Source: a bacterium (GTDB lineage: Bacteria > Myxococcota_A > Polyangia > Nannocystales > Nannocystaceae). From it: 64,000 nt of DNA. Positions 63,753 through 64,000 of this stretch are shown piece after piece. Where the stretch lies: assembly GCA_024742475.1 (NCBI GenBank), contig JANSYI010000014.1:62001-126000 (forward strand). Reading direction: 5' to 3'. Position 1 is the stretch's first letter; every line of letters begins with the position of its first letter. A program made the translations under genes and the position numbers. Under the pieces are notes generated by a model. That model was given only the letters and a program-made list of their open reading frames with translations, was not told the DNA's origin and ran no database searches.

Positions 63753-64000
63753 ATGAGATCGGGCTTGGGCGCTGCACTCGGGTGCTTCTTCGTAGCGAGC
63801 TGCCTCGCCGAAAACCCTGGTGGTGGCGCCGAGAGCGGCGGCGACACGACCGAGGACACCGACGACCCGTCCGAGACGACCGGGGTCCCTGCCGCCGACA
63901 ACATGATCGGCTGCCCGGCGGGCGAGACGTGCTGGGTCGTGCTGGCCGCCCAGACGCTCGACGACCGGGTCGAGATCTTCGGCGCGCCCGCGGGCGAAGA
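63753..64000 (+). CDS. stalked lipoprotein, cut by window end
   Basis: From ATG 63753 the frame reads MRSGLGAALGCFFVASC, a lipoprotein signal with lipobox VASC, then a Gly/Glu/Asp/Thr-rich stalk and the start of a Cys-containing domain (GCPAGETCWVVLAAQTLDD, RVEIFGAPAG). It is still open at base 64000, so the C-terminus is missing. The layout matches the other stalked lipoproteins of this window. Confidence 0.7.
   Translation, partial: MRSGLGAALGCFFVASCLAENPGGGAESGGDTTEDTDDPSETTGVPAADNMIGCPAGETCWVVLAAQTLDDRVEIFGAPAGE

Overview
The window looks like a chromosomal segment of a high-GC myxobacterium (Myxococcota), most like the Nannocystineae/Polyangia group. The evidence is very GC-rich codon use throughout, three large Hanks-type Ser/Thr kinases of kinase-TM-TPR layout, a CdnL/CarD-type regulator, a DUF2378 (TIGR02265) protein of a family described as myxobacteria-restricted, a Cys-rich protein with a MYXO-CTERM-like tail, and many lipoproteins with Ser/Thr/Gly-rich stalks after the lipobox. 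I see no tRNA, rRNA, CRISPR array, insertion sequence, prophage or replication origin.

Layout. 0-16 kb: secreted and lipid-anchored proteins (Cys-rich MYXO-CTERM protein, IgGFc-binding-domain lipoprotein, beta-propeller lipoprotein, thioredoxin-like lipoprotein), two membrane metalloproteases (M50, M48), an S9 peptidase, a LeuA/homocitrate-synthase-family enzyme, a GAF sensor, a hexapeptide acetyltransferase, an ankyrin protein, a CrtC/tocopherol-cyclase-like protein and a stand-alone sigma-54 AAA+ activator. 16.1-21.5 kb: a 1781-aa TPR protein. 21.9-29.6 kb: a minus-strand run of TPR kinase, zinc-ribbon membrane kinase, its translationally coupled pseudokinase paralogue, and ThiE. 29.7-36.1 kb: VOC and Uma2 proteins, uvrB, an XRE regulator, membrane proteins and trmB. 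36.2-38.3 kb: a small ChpT-like histidine phosphotransferase candidate coupled to a REC-PAS-histidine kinase. 38.4-49 kb: a lipid-anchored sulfatase, a histone-H1-like Lys-repeat protein, pepA, carD/cdnL, a sugar epimerase, a nucleotidyltransferase/small-partner pair, lgt, and an ECF sigma factor whose frame runs 170 nt into lgt. 49-61.3 kb: DUF2378 protein, two more TPR kinases, an AraC/VOC pair, an RCC1-repeat protein, an OmpA/peptidoglycan-binding membrane protein interrupted by an apparent frameshift, and a beta-gamma-crystallin-like protein. 61.7-64 kb: STAS antagonist, glutathione S-transferase, WYL regulator, and a lipoprotein cut by the window end.

How the genes fit together. Phospho-signalling dominates: four apparently active Hanks kinases, one pseudokinase, one histidine kinase with a possible phosphotransferase, a degenerate GAF/kinase-like protein, a STAS protein, an ECF sigma factor and a sigma-54 activator. 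Envelope proteins are the other theme: lipoproteins, Lgt, membrane proteases, a TonB-C-like lipoprotein and the OmpA-like protein. The best candidates for something little described are the coupled kinase/pseudokinase pair (22.9-26.6 kb), the ChpT-like/REC-PAS-HK pair (36.2-38.3 kb), and the kinase-centred cluster of crystallin-like, OmpA/PG-binding and RCC1 proteins (54.5-61.3 kb).
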